Below are positions 6,846 through 8,572 of a stretch of DNA of 8,572 nt, one piece after another (the first letter of the stretch is position 1; every line of letters starts with the position of its first letter). Under the pieces are notes generated by a model, which was given only the letters and a program-made list of their open reading frames with translations, had not been told where the DNA came from and made no database searches. Source of the stretch: an archaeon (GTDB lineage: Archaea; Thermoproteota; Bathyarchaeia; TCS64); contig JAHLLU010000073.1 of NCBI GenBank assembly GCA_020444005.1, positions 1 to 8,572 of the forward strand, given 5' to 3'. The position numbers and the translations under genes were made by a program.

Positions 6846-6910
6846 AATCCTTTCTCTTTCATGATTTGGTTAATGCTAGCTAGTTCGGCGGCCTGTATTA
6901 CCATGTTTAG

Positions 6911-6925
6911 TTAAATAATATAGAT
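6911..6925 (-). promoter_or_regulatory. Putative promoter (TATA element) of the smc-scpA-scpB operon
   Basis: The minus strand reads ATCTATATTATTTAA, an archaeal-type TATA box. Initiation about 25 bases downstream would give a leader of roughly 60 bases with the smc Shine-Dalgarno near its end. Two other candidates lie just upstream (CCTATAATAC near 6976-6967 and AGTATAATAT near 6966-6957), so the region is clearly A/T-rich and promoter-like, but which box is used cannot be told by eye. Confidence 0.35.
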
Positions 6926-6988
6926 TTGTCCACTGTTTTCAATGGGTTTTGCTTCATATTATACTGTATTATAGGTGGATTATGGTGT

Positions 6989-7026
6989 CTCATGGCTACC
7001 GGACCCAGTTACTCTTAACCCGTGAG
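6989..7026. repeat. Nested inverted repeats between uppS and smc
   Basis: On the plus strand CTCATGG (6989-6995) can pair with CCGTGAG (7020-7026) as seven pairs including one G-U. Inside it, GTTA (7008-7011) and TAAC (7016-7019) form a small stem around a CTCT loop. On the minus strand, the direction of both flanking genes, the outer stem has one A-C mismatch. It lies about 40 bases beyond the uppS stop. It could help end uppS transcripts or be chance; no T-run follows it in either direction. Confidence 0.25.
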
Positions 7027-7064
7027 AATAATACAAACAGATTTGCTTTTTAAAGTCTTCCTAA

Positions 7065-7874
7065 CTAAGCCCCAAACCGTCTGTGGCGCATCTGGTAGCC
7101 TCTAATTGCTCTCATGAGGTCAATTTTTCTGAAACTAGGCCAGTAAACATCAACGAGGAACAACTCGCTATAAGCGGACTGCCATACAAGGAAGTTACTG
7201 AGACGTGATTCTCCTGATGTACGTATTATGATATCAGGATCAGGGTAAGGAAGATGAGCAGTATATAGGTGAGCTTCTACTACGGTCTCATCTATTTCCT
7301 CAGGGTTGATTTTTCCTTGTTTGATCTTCTCACCAATAACTCGCATGGCGTCTACAATCTCGGCTCTTCCACCATAAGCTAAGGCGATGTTCAAGTAGAA
7401 TTTATCATAGTTTTTTGTGGCTTCCTCAACTTTGTGGATTTTTTCCTGTAGGTTTTCTGGGAGCGTTTCGATTCTGCCTATTGCTCTTATGCGTACCTTG
7501 TTTTTATGGATGCGATCCGATTTCAGTACCTTTTCTAGCGTATCTTCAAATAGTTTGAATAATGCTTCGACTTCTTCTTTGTCTCGTTTGAAGTTCTCTG
7601 TGCTGAAGCTGTAGAGAGTTATTGTGTTTATCCCGAGCTCAAGGCACCAGTCTAGGAACTTTTCTACTGTATCGGCGCCTTCCCAGTGGCCTTCCCATGG
7701 GATCATGTCGCGTGCTTTTGCCCAGCGCCTGTTTCCGTCAAGAATTACGCCAATATGGTTTGGTTTTTCACCATGATCAATTGTGTTCTTCAACCAGCTT
7801 TCATAGATGGAATAGACGCCTATTGCTTCGAGAAACTCCCTGATCAGTTGGTATCGCCTTGCAGCATAAAACAA
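7065..7874 (-). CDS. uppS: Cis-prenyltransferase (long-chain polyprenyl diphosphate synthase)
   Basis: A 269-residue member of the UPP synthase family. Motifs in order: HIGVILDGNRRWAK (40-53), with D46 the expected catalytic Asp and the DGNRR form typical of archaea and eukaryotes; GHWEGADTVEKFLDWC (62-77); SFSTENFKR (89-97); ALAYGGRAEI (164-173); and RTSGESRLSNFLVWQ (218-232), with R218, E222 and R224 binding diphosphate and Mg. It adds isopentenyl units in cis to an allylic diphosphate to make the long lipid carrier used for glycosylation and cell-surface assembly. The start appears to be TTG at 7874-7872: an in-frame TAG lies two codons upstream and the first internal ATG falls after the catalytic motif. 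No clear Shine-Dalgarno is seen. It lies 17 bases after the DUF373 gene and is probably co-transcribed with it. Confidence 0.95.
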   Translation of the reverse strand: MFYAARRYQLIREFLEAIGVYSIYESWLKNTIDHGEKPNHIGVILDGNRRWAKARDMIPWEGHWEGADTVEKFLDWCLELGINTITLYSFSTENFKRDKEEVEALFKLFEDTLEKVLKSDRIHKNKVRIRAIGRIETLPENLQEKIHKVEEATKNYDKFYLNIALAYGGRAEIVDAMRVIGEKIKQGKINPEEIDETVVEAHLYTAHLPYPDPDIIIRTSGESRLSNFLVWQSAYSELFLVDVYWPSFRKIDLMRAIRGYQMRHRRFGA

Positions 7875-7891
7875 GCTCTAGAATATAATAG

Positions 7892-8572
7892 TTAGGTGCT
7901 CTTGCCTCGTGGGAAGAGATCCTTTCCTAATCTTCGATAGATGGCGGCTACAGATATTGTGGTCGTGAATACTCCCAGGACAGTGTATATTATCAATGGG
8001 GATAACAGGGTGACTTCTGTACCAGGGTTTCGTAGTATTTTTGCTGCCTCGATTATGATGGGTCTTATCCAGAAGAGGAAAATCAGGCCAATGAGGTTAC
8101 CCCATTTCCTTGTATCTTCTTTGTCTTGTACATATGTGCTGATACCATCACCCAGTATGGCTATTCCTACGCCTAAGCTTACCATGTCCATGCTGTGGAT
8201 TATGAATGATCCCAATAGATCAGGTAGGTTCGTTGCCCAGTATGCTAGGTCCCAGAGGGGCATCATGGGTAATGGGATGATACTCCATGCAAAATCGAAG
8301 CCCTGAACAAGGCCTACAAGTAATACGACGCCGCCTAATCCGGTGGAAGCCGTTGTTATCCATTTCTCAGGTGGAGGTAATCTTGGCTGGAGTTCCGCTA
8401 GCCTCTGGTCCCATCCGAAGCCTTTGAGCATTAAGACGATGCCTAGGACGACTGCTATTACCATGCCGGCGTTTTCTAGTTGGTTGCTGGCGGTGAGGAA
8501 CCCGATGATGAGTAGTAGTATGCCGGGTACGCCTAGGCTTACTTTGCTGTAGTATGGGTCTTCGATGAGCAT
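7892..8572 (-). CDS. DUF373 family membrane protein, C-terminal part (runs off right edge)
   Basis: 226 codons are visible and the frame is open to the right edge. The Met at the edge is probably internal, because DUF373 proteins carry a soluble N-terminal domain before this point and their family sequence has a similar EDPxYSxxxLGxPG junction. What is visible is the membrane part, with about six hydrophobic segments: residues 11-28, 35-53, 71-95, 118-145, 157-180 and 189-212. Between the second and third lies a charged loop with KGFGWDQRLAEL, also family-like. The function is unknown; the family is essentially archaeal. It directly precedes uppS with a 17-base gap, hinting at a link with polyprenyl lipid metabolism, which is inference only. 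The C-terminus is short and basic (RRLGKDLFPRGKST). Confidence 0.82.
   Translation of the reverse strand: MLIEDPYYSKVSLGVPGILLLIIGFLTASNQLENAGMVIAVVLGIVLMLKGFGWDQRLAELQPRLPPPEKWITTASTGLGGVVLLVGLVQGFDFAWSIIPLPMMPLWDLAYWATNLPDLLGSFIIHSMDMVSLGVGIAILGDGISTYVQDKEDTRKWGNLIGLIFLFWIRPIIIEAAKILRNPGTEVTLLSPLIIYTVLGVFTTTISVAAIYRRLGKDLFPRGKST

Noticed and set aside
7020..7064. Terminator after uppS
   Set aside because: The minus strand has only a weak CAAA/TTTG pairing and short T-runs past the stop; too little to call a terminator.
6832..7064. tRNA or other structured RNA gene in the longest gap
   Set aside because: No cloverleaf, T-loop or acceptor pairing could be found on either strand; only promoter-like A/T boxes and a small stem are present.
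7941..8306. 121-residue plus-strand frame opposite the DUF373 gene
   Set aside because: It is antisense to a clear membrane protein with recognisable family features; the opposite frame shows no domain.

Overview
The window is a compact stretch of an archaeal chromosome. Several genes are archaeal or archaeal/eukaryotic types: ribosomal protein eS8, SRP19, the H/ACA RNP protein Gar1, a cis-prenyltransferase with the DGNRR form of its active-site motif, and a DUF373 membrane protein. A full SMC-ScpA-ScpB condensin operon and a HypE hydrogenase-maturation gene sit between them. I cannot fix the phylum from sequence alone; a euryarchaeal or Asgard-like lineage would fit. Coding density is high, the longest gap is about 230 bp, and I see no mobile element, CRISPR array, tRNA or rRNA.

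Layout. Positions 1-870, minus strand, are an information-processing operon rps8e > srp19 > gar1 (gar1 runs off the left edge). The first junction carries two perfect tandem hairpins and the second a TGATG stop/start overlap. Positions 871-954 are a short divergent promoter region; one A/T-rich element at 911-920 is suitably placed to serve both sides. Positions 955-1992, plus strand, are hypE, complete to its C-terminal Cys. Positions 1918-6831, minus strand, are smc > scpA > scpB, tightly coupled (TTGA overlap, then an 8-base overlap). The end of scpB runs 75 bases into the end of hypE on the opposite strand, in exact codon register. Positions 6832-7064 are the smc leader and the uppS 3' region, with promoter-like and hairpin-like sequence. 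Positions 7065-8572, minus strand, are DUF373 > uppS, with DUF373 entering from the right edge.

How the genes work together. SMC, ScpA and ScpB form one chromosome-organising complex and are made from one transcript. eS8, SRP19 and Gar1 serve the ribosome, protein targeting and rRNA modification respectively. UppS makes the long-chain polyprenyl lipid carrier used for glycosylation, and its pairing with an uncharacterised six-segment membrane protein is suggestive. HypE makes the cyanide ligands of [NiFe] hydrogenase and implies hydrogenases elsewhere in the genome. I do not see an exotic new system. The points most worth checking are the rps8e-srp19 double hairpin, the in-register hypE/scpB overlap, an unusual SMC hinge segment and a codon-usage shift inside hypE. 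Four of the eight visible gene starts are not ATG (TTG for rps8e, scpA and uppS; GTG for srp19).
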